64,000 nt of DNA, from positions 13,096,340 to 13,160,339 of the forward strand of contig CM022951.1 of assembly GCA_012931725.1 (NCBI GenBank), written 5' to 3'. The first letter of the stretch is position 1. Each line of letters opens with the position of its first letter. A program made the translations under genes and the position numbers. This document shows, piece by piece, positions 1 through 11,340 of the stretch. The notes under the pieces were generated by a model. The model was not told the DNA's origin. It worked only from the letters and a program-made list of their open reading frames with translations, and ran no database searches. Origin of the DNA: Litsea cubeba (lineage: Eukaryota; Streptophyta; Magnoliopsida; Laurales; Lauraceae).

Positions 1-110
1 ACACTCGGATGAAAGTTTGCATTTTTGCGCACTATCTTACATTTTTCATCTCCTTGAGAGTTGGATTTGTTTGGACCATCGGAATGGCCAGAGCCTAACA
101 CAAGAGACAT
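1..110 (-). CDS. Terpene synthase-like first exon (partial, runs off the left edge)
   Basis: The minus strand reads from an ATG at 110-108 to the window edge without a stop, 36 codons plus two bases. The translation starts MSLVLGSGHSDGPN and ends RKNANFHPS(V). An R-x-ANFHPSVWGD-like string near the N-terminus is typical of plant terpene synthases (class I cyclases that ionise prenyl diphosphates, often cytosolic for sesquiterpene formation). Only exon 1 is visible, so no catalytic motif (DDxxD, NSE/DTE) can be checked. The start is supported by a TATA-like motif about 85 bp upstream and by a second copy at 12694 with the same start, spacing and similar sequence. No plastid transit peptide is evident, which would suit a TPS-a type enzyme, but this is inference. 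Whether the gene is intact beyond the window is unknown. Confidence 0.6.
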   Translation of the reverse strand, partial: MSLVLGSGHSDGPNKSNSQGDEKCKIVRKNANFHPS

Positions 111-193
111 GAGTATGTAGTTGTGTTTTGGTTATGAAGATGGAAGAAGAGCTAGTTCTGGGTGAATGGAAGGTAGCAATGCATGCATGGTGA

Positions 194-203
194 TTTATAT
201 ATA
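194..203 (-). promoter_or_regulatory. TATA box of the terpene synthase-like gene at the left edge
   Basis: The minus strand reads CTATATATAAATCA just upstream of the exon-1 ATG (110). The same relation (TATAAAT about 88 bp upstream of ATG, followed by a CATGCATG motif) is present at the second copy near 12780, which supports a real core promoter. Confidence 0.5.
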
Positions 204-300
204 GGCTTGGGGTGGGGAGTAATAAGTGTAACTTATTAATTGTTGGTGCGTGTGGTTTCATGTGGGTAAGTGGGTTTCCTTATAGCTTTCATAAATAATT

Positions 301-2519
301 TTTTCTATGGTTTGGTTTCGTATACTACTCGAATCAGTTAATTACTTCTTATCTATATCTATTCGATGTGATCAAACAAATCCATTTGGCAATGACTTGC
401 GTGTTCCAATTTCAAGCATACAAATAGGCCCATTTAGATAAATCCCTATGTATTCCATTAATTCCGTGCAAATAATAGAACCATTTAAGTTAAGCACTTC
501 CTACGCATTTGAATTCCATGCAAATAGACAGGCCCATTTGGATCAATTACTTGCTTTGTACTCTAATTCTTATATTTCTTTATTAAGTTTATATTTCTAC
601 ACTATTTTATTCTAATTCCTAATAAGTATTTTCTATTTCGCCACCATCCAATTGGCTATAAAAATTAATAAATGAAAAAAGAAATGTGACCCCACCATTT
701 TGCTTATTGCAATGGATTGTCGATAGTATGCCCAAATAAAGGAGAAGAGTTGAGGTCTTCTTGAAAAAAATAAGAACTTGATTTTTTTTCTCCCAAGCCC
801 TAGTCCTCAAGCGTAAGGGAAGGGCTTGGGAAGTGCAAGCCCCCCGAGGGTTTTGGCCCACCCCAGGCTTGGTACTTATATATTGAAGGTGGGGTAAATA
901 GAGCACCTGGCCCATTAAATATTTTAAGGGCTCCTCCAAGACACTAATATAGAGTTTCAAACCCTGAACACAAGTTGTTTGGAGTACTGAGGCTACGAAA
1001 TAGACTCTATGAAATTGTTTTTACACTGACTATCCATTTAATAGCCTTAGATTGAAAATAGTCAATGAACCCGATTATTTTGTAATTAGTATATTCCAAA
1101 TGGCTTTTATCTACTAGCTAGGTTGTTTGTGCCCACAAACTCTACCATGTATTTTAATCTTTGAAGCATAAATTTCTAGGTCCAATTCTTTGGGATGTAT
1201 GCCTTTCAGGGGTGGAAGTAGTGGGGGACTGGGGTGGTCGTGGCCCCTAAAATTTCATAATATCCCTTAGAAATGTTGTTAATTTCAGTAGTTATTCATA
1301 TTGGCACCCCCAGAATTTTTTTTAATAGTGGGCCCCAAGGCGTATATCTCGGTTCTACCAATACTGGTACCTTTAGCCCTCTCTAATACATAGATAGTAA
1401 GTACATGTCTCGGCCAATCCCTTATCAAATATAGTTATTTATTTTGAACCGTTTAGATTTACTCATATTACTAATTTTACCAACTAGTGATAATGACCAT
1501 ACGAGGATTAGCCGGATTTCACTTTAGTAGAAGTTGAGCAATAGTAGCCCAACTCTATTGGTGTGAACTTAGCCCAGGGGAATACAAGAAGAGAGAATTA
1601 CTTTTACAATTTAAAACACTAGCCAAGGCTTGGAGCATCTCAGCTTTAACCATAATTAGTACTATTTGAGGGAGAATGTGTACATATACTCAACAAAGAC
1701 GAGGAATGTGCAAGAAGCGGCAGTTTTCATCTGACTTTGCAAGGTTCGAACTACGGCGGTTCGAACTCTGGATACGCTACTGTCTCTTCCTACGTACGTG
1801 TGCAGACTTCTTCCCATGTGAGTGGGGAGCTGTCTTGCCATGGGTGCTGGCTCTTTCTTGGGGTCCCATCTCCCTTGGCTGGGATACGAGGAAAAAAAAA
1901 AAACAATTACAAGAAATTCAATAATAAGCATCCTATTCATGATGATTATAGGGAAGAAAGTAAATAAAAGATGGGGACATGCACATTACTTGCATGTGGG
2001 TATTTTTTTATTGTGAAGCCTTTAAGCCATTCAAAATCTTAAGCTCATTACATACATTACCAATAAAAACTTATATATGCCCCCCACATGCTTCAGTAAA
2101 AATAGAAGAAAAAAACCCCACATGATTCTGCAGAAGTAGGAGGAAGAATCATTCCTATTATTATTCTTATTCCTATTCCCCCTCCGCCAACTGCAGGTTT
2201 TAGATGTCGATAGCTGATCCATACCGATGGGAATATGTGATCTTTTTTTTTTTTTTTTTCCATGTTTCCAATGACTTCTTTTTAGTTTTTATTGTCTCCT
2301 CACTAGTCACTGATTCAGTGATGCCAATGGGTCAGTTTTATTTTTGGTAAAGGGCCAATGGGTCAAGTTCAGATGGTGACCTGCGCAAGTACAACCCACC
2401 CAATTAGAGTTGGATTTGCTTGTGATTTTTCAAACTGTATGACAGTTGACACATACATATTTTGAGCCAAATGTGGGTAAACAAAAGATTAAAATAAGGA
2501 AAACAAAAATAAAGAATAT
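301..2519. other. AT-rich non-coding stretch
   Basis: No convincing gene. Present are a degenerate transposon-like patch around 1208-1340 (GGGGTGG...GGCCCC wording, as in many plant DNA transposon relics), a poly(A) run near 1891-1903 and a poly(T) run near 2240-2260. The short open frames overlap in several registers and have no recognisable domain. Confidence 0.5.
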
Positions 2520-2639
2520 GCTTTAATGTGATCAATTGGTGCTGGTCCCACCTCTTATTGGCGCAAGAGTTATGTGATGCTGGCCCACACCTCTGATTGG
2601 TGCAAAGTTTTTTTTCGCCTTTAATTAGGATTCAAACTA

Positions 2640-4012
2640 TGAGGCCCCACTTCTTGTGGACCCTCATTGTGATTTAAATATTATAAATTATAGTTTGAGC
2701 TATCTAATTATGCTATTTAATAGGGATTAGTAAGGGTAGATAGATAATTTCCTAAGTCTTAGCATATTTCTAGGAATTAGGCTTTTGTGTATTTTATAGG
2801 TTTTATAGGGTGTTAATTATAAATTGGAGGGTTATTAGTTAGTAGAGGCCCTAGCTAATAATTAAATTGAACTTGGATACTATACTTATACTGTTATAGG
2901 CTAAGGCCATGGTTTTGGTGGGGGCCTTCGTAAGGATCCGATGTTGGACTTAGACTTAAACTGTATTCCATAGATTGGACTTATACTTTGACCTCTTAGG
3001 GACTTGTTAGGACCTTGCTTGAGCAAGGCAAGCCTAAACATACACAGACCTGTATTTGTTTCCTTGAGTCACCATTAGTATTCACTCAATTGTCTTAAGC
3101 TTAGCATTTGAACTGATCATTACTGGTAGGAGCTATATTGATTGTGGAGCTATCATGATGAGCTATGTTTGGACGGACGGTGTGATACCGGTTCCTGTCT
3201 TTTGAGTGAAAGAGTGTTGAGATTGATGAGTGTTATTATTCTGTGGGGCTCGTCATCCCTTATACTGTTACTTTAATTTTCCGTCGCGACTGTTTACAAT
3301 ATGGGAGGGCCGCGGCATAATATCTCGCGGTGTCCAGCTTGTATGAATGTGCCATATTGATGTCTGTTAGATTAGATACTTTATTTATCCTAATTCTAAA
3401 TGCTTTATCTTGCTCAATTGCCTATATTATGTACCGTGATGTTCTCATGATTATGTGATTGTCTCTACTCTTTTATTGCATACATCTTATGTTACTTGTA
3501 TACTGTGTCTTGCCAGATCTTTGGATTGATCCATTATTGGTGCTTAGGTATTGACTCCGATCTCGAGGACGACGCGCTCGTCGAGGCGCCCGTAGCTTGT
3601 GACTATGGATGGGGACTAGCTGACCAAGAGGTCGAGCTGGATGATGGAGTGCCTACACATGGGATCTGAGAGTATTACCTTTTGGGTATTTGAGTGTTTA
3701 TGTTGTGAGCAGGGAGGTAGACTGATATGTATAGACTTTTATTATTCACATTTGAGATTAAGGCTGGACTTCAGCCCTGCTACACTTGCTTCATTTTATA
3801 TGATACCTTATGCTTCCGCTATTGTAGCATTCCTTCTGATATCTTTCTTAAGCTTCCGCAATTCAACCATTGATTATTATTGTTCAAAAAGTTTTAAATT
3901 TGACCTCACTGCAGACTTATGATCTTGGAGGTTCTCGGATTTTCCTGAAAGTAGCGTGCCAAATGTGGCTACCTTGAAGGTAATCTCGGTATAACGGAAT
4001 TAGGGCATTACA
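2640..4012 (-). repeat. Possible solo or relic LTR of a Ty3/Gypsy element
   Basis: Read on the minus strand, the sequence starting at 4012 begins TGTAATGCCCTAATTCCG, the style of many plant Gypsy LTR starts. The interior has a short GC-rich patch (about 3563-3600) in AT-rich DNA and no coding capacity. No primer-binding site or polypurine tract is adjacent, so a solo LTR or fragment is the best guess. The other boundary (about 2640) and a target duplication could not be fixed. Confidence 0.3.
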
Positions 4013-4209
4013 CGAACTATTCATTCTACCCAAATAAGTGGAGCTTACCAACAAAATCAAAAACCTCTAGAGTAAAGAGAAAGGTGAAAAGAGGGAATGG
4101 TAAAGAGAGAACTGAAAGGGGCAACATGGCTTTCCTTTGTAGCTTGACATCAAAGAAAGTTTTGTTTATTCCCTTACTCATTTAAGTTAGCCAGATTTAC
4201 AGCCTATTA

Positions 4210-4403
4210 CACTACAACAAAAAACGAGAAATTAAACGGATTACCGTTCCTAATCTGTGTGTTCCTAATCCGTTCATCCGTTCCTAAACCGTTCCTAATC
4301 CGTTAATCCGTTCCAAAAACAGGAAATTGGAACGGATGAACGGATTATGAATACATGGATTAGGAACAGTAATCCGTTCCAATTTTTCATTTTTAGTGTA
4401 GTG
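4210..4403. mobile_element. CACTA-type MITE, 194 bp
   Basis: The element starts CACTACAAC and ends GTGTAGTG, so the termini are inverted CACTACA/TGTAGTG. It is flanked by the 3-bp direct repeat TTA (4207-4209 and 4404-4406). CACTA termini with a 3-bp target duplication are diagnostic of the CACTA (En/Spm) superfamily. The interior holds several copies of words such as CCTAATCCGTT and GGAACGGAT in both orientations, giving a foldback. There is no coding capacity, so it is non-autonomous. Confidence 0.85.
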
Positions 4404-4857
4404 TTAACAGAGGTACAAATAGTCAAAAACATAAATTCTAAAAGAAAAGAAATTACATCTTCTTCAAAAGCATTTGTGATGCTGGATTCTTAATAACTTG
4501 ATCCCTTGTACGAATTGTACAGAGCTAGGGCAATTGATTCTCTTCCTCCAAATGAGGTGTGTTTTTTCTTTTTTTTTTTTTCTAAGGATCTCTCAAACGA
4601 CTATTTTACTTACGATTTCTCACCAGATTCTTCAGTCTTTAGAGAGGGAAATGAAAATCGTCGAAGAGTGGGAAATGAGGAGAAATGGGATAGGTAAGGC
4701 TAGTAATGACGATTGAAATTGAGTTAGAAACCATGGGCCGGTTGCAATAGGGTATGAAATGATAATTAAATGATTTAATTTGGAAAGAGGACGGTTTCCA
4801 TTTCTCTATAGGCAAAAACCATGAGCCTGAACTAATTAATACCGATGATTGAATTAA
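4404..4857. other. AT-rich spacer
   Basis: Nothing recognisable apart from a poly(T) run near 4562-4581. It ends in the 9-bp flank of the next transposon. Confidence 0.4.
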
Positions 4858-6028
4858 GGGATTTTTACCGGAAAATACACATTATATGGCCACTACACGT
4901 AACAGTGAACATTAGCCATCTATACACCTAACAGGGAATCCGTACAGGATTCCTTTTTTTTTTTTTACCATTTTTTTGGTAGTCGAATTCAACCTTCATT
5001 TGCAGTGTTAAAGGTCGAATTCGACCTTGATGGTGTAAACTTTTGCTATACACAATACGTTGGAAGTCAAATTCGACCCACAGTTTCAACTTTTAAGGTC
5101 GAATTCGACCCACAGTTTCAACTTTTAAGGTCGAATTCGACCCTGACTTGTCTACTCCCCCTTCTCAAAACCCTCGTTTCCAGGTAAAATCACTTTATTT
5201 AACCCGTCGACTGCGACATCTAGGTTCTCCTCTCCTCCATCCCATCGACTGCATTGTGCACTTTCTACCCTCCATCTAGGTCATCGTTCTATTCTGCTGT
5301 GCCACCCAATAGCCCGAATTCTTACATTCAGGTATACATATGGGCCCTGAATTCTCAATTTCTGTCGGATCCGAATTCTGATTTCATCCCATTTTTACCA
5401 TTTCATATCAGGGCCAACTAAACTAGAGGCCCGACCGAGCCCACCCCATTTCCATCCCCTTACAAATTACAAAGCATAGGATGGTCCTTATACTTACCCT
5501 CTCTAATAAATAAATAAACAAACAAACAAATGATAGAATAACCACACAGATTTATTCTCAAGAACTTTTCTTTATTTCAATAACCTTCATTATACAACAA
5601 ATCATACCAATGTGATCCAATTCTCCTCAACAAATGTAACAAAAAGAAAAACAAAATAGTGTAAGAAAAAGATTAACCCATTGCCATTTTACAGTTCATA
5701 ATCACTTTCAAATCTTACTTCTCTTGTTAGAGACCAGTGAATCTACTGTAAGTAGAGGGCACAGAATGATAGAAGGAGGCCCCGAGCAGTCCCACTGCAG
5801 GAGCGATTGCAGTCGACCTCCAACGTATTGTGTATAGCAGAAGTTTACACCATCAGGGTCATATTCGACCTTTAACACTGCAAATGAAGGTCGAATTCGA
5901 CCACCCAAAAAAAAGGTAAAAAAAAAAAAATAGGAATCATGTACGGATTCCCTGTTAGGTGCATAGATGGCTCATGTTCACTGTTATGTGTAGTGGCCAT
6001 ATCATGTGTATTTTCCGGTAAAAACCCC
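4858..6028. mobile_element. Mutator-like element with ~215-bp terminal inverted repeats (non-autonomous)
   Basis: The left end (GGGATTTTTACCGGAAAATACAC) is matched by the reverse complement of the right end (GGGGTTTTTACCGG...). The inverted similarity continues for about 215 bp (4858 to about 5080, and about 5815 to 6028). The flanks 4849-4857 (TTGAATTAA) and 6029-6037 (TTAAATTAA) agree at 8 of 9 positions, the 9-bp target duplication expected of Mutator-like elements. There is no transposase frame. Inside the inverted repeats the palindrome GGTCGAATTCGACC recurs. Confidence 0.75.
4985..5145. repeat. Iterated palindrome GGTCGAATTCGACC
   Basis: The self-complementary 14-mer GGTCGAATTCGACC occurs around 5012, 5098 and 5130, with degenerate relatives near 4983 and 5068. 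Two copies lie in a ~32-bp direct repeat with the spacer CACAGTTTCAACTTTTAA. Another copy sits in the opposite arm near 5890. The array lies inside the left inverted repeat of the Mutator-like element. Confidence 0.7.
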
Positions 6029-6037
6029 TTAAATTAA

Positions 6038-7061
6038 TTAATATTGAGTTAAAAACCATCACCTTTCACGTATAAGAATAATAAGTGGAGAACAGAAATG
6101 GAAGGAAGTGGGTACATGAAGTGGAGAGGAGTTATGATCGCATGTGCAAATGAAAGGGAGTAACGGATGGTGATCAAGATAAGTTTGACATGGTCAAAAT
6201 AAATTGGATGCAATCAACTGATTTCTCAATTAGAATCGATCGTTTTCATACTATAAAAAATATATAAAATTTTAAAAATTTATAAGAAAACTTAAACTAT
6301 TAAATTTTATGTATAAATTAAGTTAAAATGAAAAAAGAATTACATAAAATATAATATATAACTTAATAAGATGATGTCATGCGAAATTCCAAGGAATAAA
6401 TTCATCACCTATTACATCATTTGGATCATTTCTAGAATTCTTTACCTTTTTTTTCTTGCCTTTTAAAGGTTTTAATTTTTTTTCACCACTTCGTCTCATA
6501 CAACCATAAACTAACCACGACAAGAGAAAAAGAGTACTAAATCCTGAAATTTGATTTTGAATACCGGCTATACAGTTGGTAAAAAAAATGGTCATCAAAT
6601 TAAAAATGAAATTTGGGTAGAAAATAAAACCTATGGTTGCTTTAATCAAATAATCTTTTCATTTAGAAAGTTTTTTCATAGTACTAGATTTTGAAAGTTA
6701 CTAAAACAAGGCATATCTATATTTTAGAAAATCCTACATTCGACCATGAGAAGTTCTTAATGAATTAAATTAAATTAAATAACCTAATCCAAACCAAGTC
6801 CATTTGAACAAAATGGATGGCATACATATCATTCATGCAATTAAAAGAGATCGAAATGTCAATTCCCATAAGGTCAAATTAAAAAAAATCAAATGAAATA
6901 AACAACAATATAATGCGTGTGAAAAGATGGCAAGCTTATAATAATAGCCATCATACACAATCAAGGTTGGAAAGTCCGTGTCTCGGATTGGACTCCTCCA
7001 ACTCAAAAAATTTGACATAGAGAAACTCCGAGGAAGTCATGTTTTTCAAATAATAATATAA
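6038..7061. other. AT-rich non-coding spacer
   Basis: About 1 kb of AT-rich DNA between two Mutator-like elements. I see no gene, RNA or clear repeat in it. Confidence 0.5.
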
Positions 7062-7070
7062 AGATATCTA

Positions 7071-7478
7071 GAGGATTTTACCAAAAAAAAAAAATAGAAT
7101 AGGTGACCAGTGGACCGAAAAGGTGATTTTAACTGACATTGCACCAGATTAGTTATTTTGCCCGAAATGTGTTTTTTTTTTAGCACTTTCTACTAGCGTC
7201 CCTATCGACCTTTGTTTTATAATGTTAAGGGTCCCTAGAGACCTTACGGTGTACGCTTATAAATGAACGAAACTCATCATCATTCCCTGTTCTTCGTGAA
7301 AAAACGATGACACTCAACTTGCTTCCCCTCCATAGGTCATTCCCACCTCTTGAAGACCCCAAGGTCATTCGTTCAAGCACGGTACAATTTCAAATCCAAG
7401 CAAAAATGAGGGATAATGGAAAGGATCTAGCCAGTCCGGAGATGCAATAAGGGGAAACACTACCCTAAAACATTGTCA

Positions 7479-7533
<55 letters not shown>

Positions 7534-8402
7534 TCCATTGGGTGTGTGTGACATGCAACATCCTTCAAAATAGATGACGTTGAACAAAAGGATAACCTCA
7601 ACACTCAGCCAAAAGGATAACAGAAGCCGAAATTCCTTAAAGATGGGCTGCATCCTTTAATGATATGCTTTCTCTACCAAAAAGGCATGCTACATCCTTC
7701 ATGGAAACTCCAAAAAGATGAACTGTGAAAAAGGGGTTAGGGTTTACCTTTATCTCATTAATTCAAAGGAATTCATTGCAAATGGGGTTATATGTAAGGT
7801 ATATGAAAGGAGAGAAGAGTGCAGGGCAAGGATAGAGAACTTAAAAGTACCTTTGAGATTTTTGAGATGTTAGATCTTACTTTATGAAGGCTGGGTTCAC
7901 AGTTACATTTACCAAATCCAGGGTAACCTTCATCCCTAGTTCCCCAACCCCCAAATCCAGCAACACCTTGCTTTTCCCCCATCCATTCCCACCGACTTAT
8001 CACCTACTTGGCACCAAGACCAACTAGGAATTTTCCACAAGCGTCTAGCAGGTCTTATCCACCTAAACCGAGCTAGTGCTCAGATCTTCCCCCAAGCCTC
8101 CCCCGCTCTCTCTCAACCTAACCTAACCATCTCTCCCTCTCACTTTGGCTCTGTTTTTTCCCCTTCTTGGAAATGGACCAAAAGAGAATGTAAGAGGGAG
8201 TTCTTTCAAGGTTACGATGGACTGCAGGGTCCCTAGGGACCCTTAATTTTATAAAAAAAAAGTCGATAGGGACACTAGTAGAAAACGCTAAAAAAAAAAA
8301 TACGTTTTCGGGCAAAATGACTGATTTGGTGCAAAGTCAGTTAAAATGATCTTTTCGGTCCACTGGTCACCTAATATATTTTATTTTTTTTAGAAAATCC
8401 TC
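7071..8402. mobile_element. Second Mutator-like element with ~190-bp terminal inverted repeats
   Basis: Left terminus GAGGATTTTACC and right terminus AAAATCCTC are inverted. The inverted similarity runs inward for about 190 bp (7071 to about 7255, and about 8215 to 8402) and includes the shared words GGTGACCAGTGGACCGAAAA and AGGGTCCCTAG. The flanks 7062-7070 (AGATATCTA) and 8403-8411 (AAATATCTA) agree at 8 of 9 positions, as expected for a Mutator-type 9-bp duplication. The inner part holds a pure TC microsatellite and no transposase. The end resembles that of the element at 4858, so both may have used related transposases. Confidence 0.75.
7481..7528. repeat. (TC)24 microsatellite
   Basis: An uninterrupted TC dinucleotide run of 48 bases inside the Mutator-like element at 7071-8402. 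Confidence 0.95.
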
Positions 8403-8411
8403 AAATATCTA

Positions 8412-9550
8412 AAAATAAATCTAATATTCTAGGTATACTTTTTCACATGTATCCATGATAATTCAAATTAATATTTTTTTTATGTGCAAGAAGAAAAATA
8501 CTATAATAAGAGGAAAAAAATTTGCATATTGCATAATCTTAAGTGCAAACATCGACAATAAAAGATCAGATATAGGTCTATAATTATATTATAATTTCAT
8601 TTATATCGTCATTTTTAAATGTCTTTTTATTTGTTCTGTAATTCGATTTTAACCAATTGACGTTTGTGTACAAGTGGGTGTGCTTCCGATTTCTCTCTAG
8701 ATTCTTCAAGGTCTTTAGAGAGAGAATTGATAATTTAATGGTGGAGAAAGTAGAGTATAAAATGAAGAGGAAAGGGGCAGTAAAGGTTGATAAATAACAA
8801 TTGAATAATTTAACATAGAATTGCAATGGCAGACCCAGGATTTTTTTTTTTTGGTGGAGCTAAACCTTTGCTCGGTTTGTTAACTTTTTTCACAAAAGTG
8901 ACCCCCATAAATTGTGAGTTTGGAAAGAAAAAAAGATCTGGGTTTAACAGTGGGACCCCCACATATTTATTTAGTTAAATTAGTAAATGGAAATAATAAT
9001 AGAAAAATTGTGATAAAGATGAAAACTCATGAGAGAAATTTTAGGGACATGGGAGATTTTAGGAGAAGATCAAGTAAATTGTAGATATTTTAGGACCATG
9101 ATTTAGTTATATTTGTTCTTGAGCATAGATTGAGTGTCGATTTCAAAATTCAATGTTGATTCTGAAATCAAATGGCATCCACAATGGGACCCACAGATTA
9201 ATTCTACTGAATATTAAAAGGAAAATATGGAGAAAATGCATCAAAATACAGCTTATATATGAACGTTCCCCTCGTAAATTGTGAGTTTGGAAGGAAAAAA
9301 GTTTGACTTTCACAATGGGACCCCTAGATTGTTCGAACATGGAATCAAGAAAAGAAAAAGGAAAAGATTGGCTTTGACAGTGGGATCCAAAAATTGATTA
9401 AAAACAACAAAGATGAAGATGACTATGATTTATAAGTGGGCCTCAGACTTCTGTAACTTGAATCTGACATGAGGGTCCCACGAATTGACTTTTAACAAAA
9501 CTTAATGCATGCATGCTCACCTATCGTAGAAATCATAGTTGAGTTTGCAC
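8412..9550. other. AT-rich stretch with a degenerate dispersed repeat
   Basis: No gene. A loose unit of the form AAATTGTGAGTTTGGAA followed by A-rich sequence and GTGGGACCC recurs near 8910-8970 and 9275-9335, with a weaker relative near 9370-9395. These look like old duplications of one non-coding segment. Confidence 0.4.
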
Positions 9551-9556
9551 TCTATG

Positions 9557-9740
9557 TGGGGTTGCTCCATTGGTTAACAACCACTCCCCTCACCAAGATG
9601 ACTAGGGATTGAACCCCCCCCCCCTCCCCCCCGCGGAATTTCTACATGTACGAGTTCTCACTCAGTGAGGAGGTTATCTCTCCTCGCATGTGCAAGTTTC
9701 ACTCCCCGAATGTGTGAGTCTCTCGTGAGTCCCTCATCTC
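9557..9740 (+). repeat. Possible tRNA-derived SINE relic
   Basis: GGGGTTGCTCCATTGGTTAA resembles an RNA polymerase III A box, and GGGATTGAACCCC about 45 bp downstream resembles a B box, the spacing expected in a tRNA-derived head. A C-rich run and a short non-coding body follow. No clear tail or target duplication was found, so this stays tentative. Confidence 0.3.
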
Positions 9741-10089
9741 AGTCTCAACCAATTACAAATGGGAAAAGAGAATGGTGTAAAGGAGTTTTTTTTTTAAAAA
9801 AAAAGAAGATTTTCAAAAAAGACCTTAAGTTTCTGCCTTATTTCAAAAAAGGACACAAGTTTCAAAACTTTTCAAATCAGTCACTAAGTTTTCATATAAG
9901 TTCTCAATTAAGAACATCCATGTTATGAGATATGGATCTTGGGTGGATGCCCACTTTGTTGACACCAAAAATGTCACTTTGCCTCTTCAAGATCCAAAGA
10001 GCTACATGAAGTCACAACCTGCCATAAATAGGCAATGCTACTTCCAAAAAAATCAAATATTGTCAGAATCAAACAAAAACTGCAAGATC

Positions 10090-10800
10090 CTTCAAGACAG
10101 CCAAAAGAGGAGTACACAAGAAGTTTCAGGCCATTTCAAAATCATTTAGCCTAAATTCGCTTCTCCGACAGCTGAAAAGGAGCTCTCGGCGGCGAAAGCA
10201 TCGGAAACATCAAATCTTCGATCAGAGCCGATGGATGGTCTCAAAATACGTCCAAAAGGCTCTACGTCAAGTTTCCCGTCAAACCGACAACGTTTGGCCC
10301 TACATCAACCCTCGAACAGCTAAATCAAGCCTCTTGGCGGCGAGAACCTCAAAAGCCATCACCCATCAGATAGAGCACATGGACGGCTTGAAAATGCTTA
10401 CAAAGGGCTACACGTCAAATTTTAGGTCATTTCGACAACATTTGACCATATTTTGACGCTCGGAAGTCAAATCAGGCCTCTCAGCGGCAAAGCTCCCCGG
10501 GACCATCGTTTCCAAGACAGAGCCTATGGATCATCTTAAAATGACTCCAATAGGTTCCCTGTCAAATTTCAAGTCAATCGGACATCGGTTGACCGCACAT
10601 AAAACCGCGACATCTTCATCGCGATAAAAGCAAGTCTACTGGTGATAGGACCCCAAACAGCTTCAAAACTCAAACAAAAGCCTATGGTTGGTCTTATTTA
10701 TTACTCAGGAGGCTTCACCTCAAATTTCAGGTCATTCCGACATCGTTTGGCCTAGTTTCAGCTTCTGACGGAAAATTGGCAGCTCTGCGCAACAAAGCCC
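10090..10800. repeat. Degenerate ~148-bp tandem repeat, about five units
   Basis: A word close to AAATTTCAGGTCATTCCGAC starts at about 10121, 10269, 10417, 10564 and 10722, so the steps are 148, 148, 147 and 158 bp. Each unit also carries a word like CTCTCGGCGGCGAAAG and another like CTATGGATGGTCTTAAAAT at corresponding places. Units have diverged strongly but keep order and spacing. There is no long open frame. The block is more GC-rich than its surroundings and abuts a LINE fragment. Confidence 0.65.
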
Positions 10801-11340
10801 ATGTCCACAATCCTATATGCTCGCAGTTTGATTTGTGAACCAATGAGCAAGGCTAGAGAGGATCATCAAGAATCCTCAAAACTTCACCAGGATTTGAGTT
10901 TTTGGTACACTACGGGCAAGGCTCAAATGTTCACAGACGCCTCATTTAGAGCCGTAGATGGAAAAGCAGGCTTTGGATATGCTATTTGGTTTGATTGTTC
11001 TTGGGTGCATACAGGATTCATCGATGGTCCCAATGTTAACTCCCCAAAAGAAGCCGAGGCAAGGGCAATTCTTCATGCGCAAAAGGAAGCTACGTCGTAG
11101 GGTTTCAACAAGATCCAACTTTTGTCTGACGCCTGTGAGGTGATTCTAGCTATAAATGGGTTGATGGATTGGTCAATCCATCCTATTTTGTTGGATATCA
11201 AAGATTTCATCTCCAAGTTTGAAGAGATCTCCTTTGCCCATGTTCCTAGAAATGTAAATGTTTTTGCTCATGAACTTGCGAAGATGTCTTATGGGTCTAA
11301 CTCTCATGTGAGGCTTGGGGAGGTTCTGCATCTTAGATAG
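10801..11340 (+). pseudogene. LINE RNase H domain fragment (5'-truncated, nonsense mutation)
   Basis: The frame from about 10801 encodes a C-terminal RNase H-like domain of the type found at the end of plant LINE ORF2 and in related RVT_3 relics. Visible are an acidic start (QMFTDASF), a glycine-rich strand (GKAGFGYAIW), the glutamate helix (EAEARAIL), a second acidic strand (LLSDACEVI) and the closing PRNVNVFAHELA string. A TAG at 11098-11100 interrupts the frame between the glutamate helix and the next strand. No reverse transcriptase is present upstream, so the copy is truncated at its 5' side. The 3' region ends in poly(A) at about 11441-11451. Confidence 0.65.

Noticed and set aside
1676..1967. 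Overlapping short frames on both strands near 1.7-2.0 kb
   Set aside because: Several registers are open at once over a low-complexity stretch, with no domain and no conserved partner in the window.
7465..7653. Frame with an Arg-Glu repeat
   Set aside because: It is the translation of the (TC)n microsatellite.
9557..9740. Functional tRNA gene
   Set aside because: The A and B box-like words are degenerate and no cloverleaf can be drawn, so at most a SINE relic is supported.
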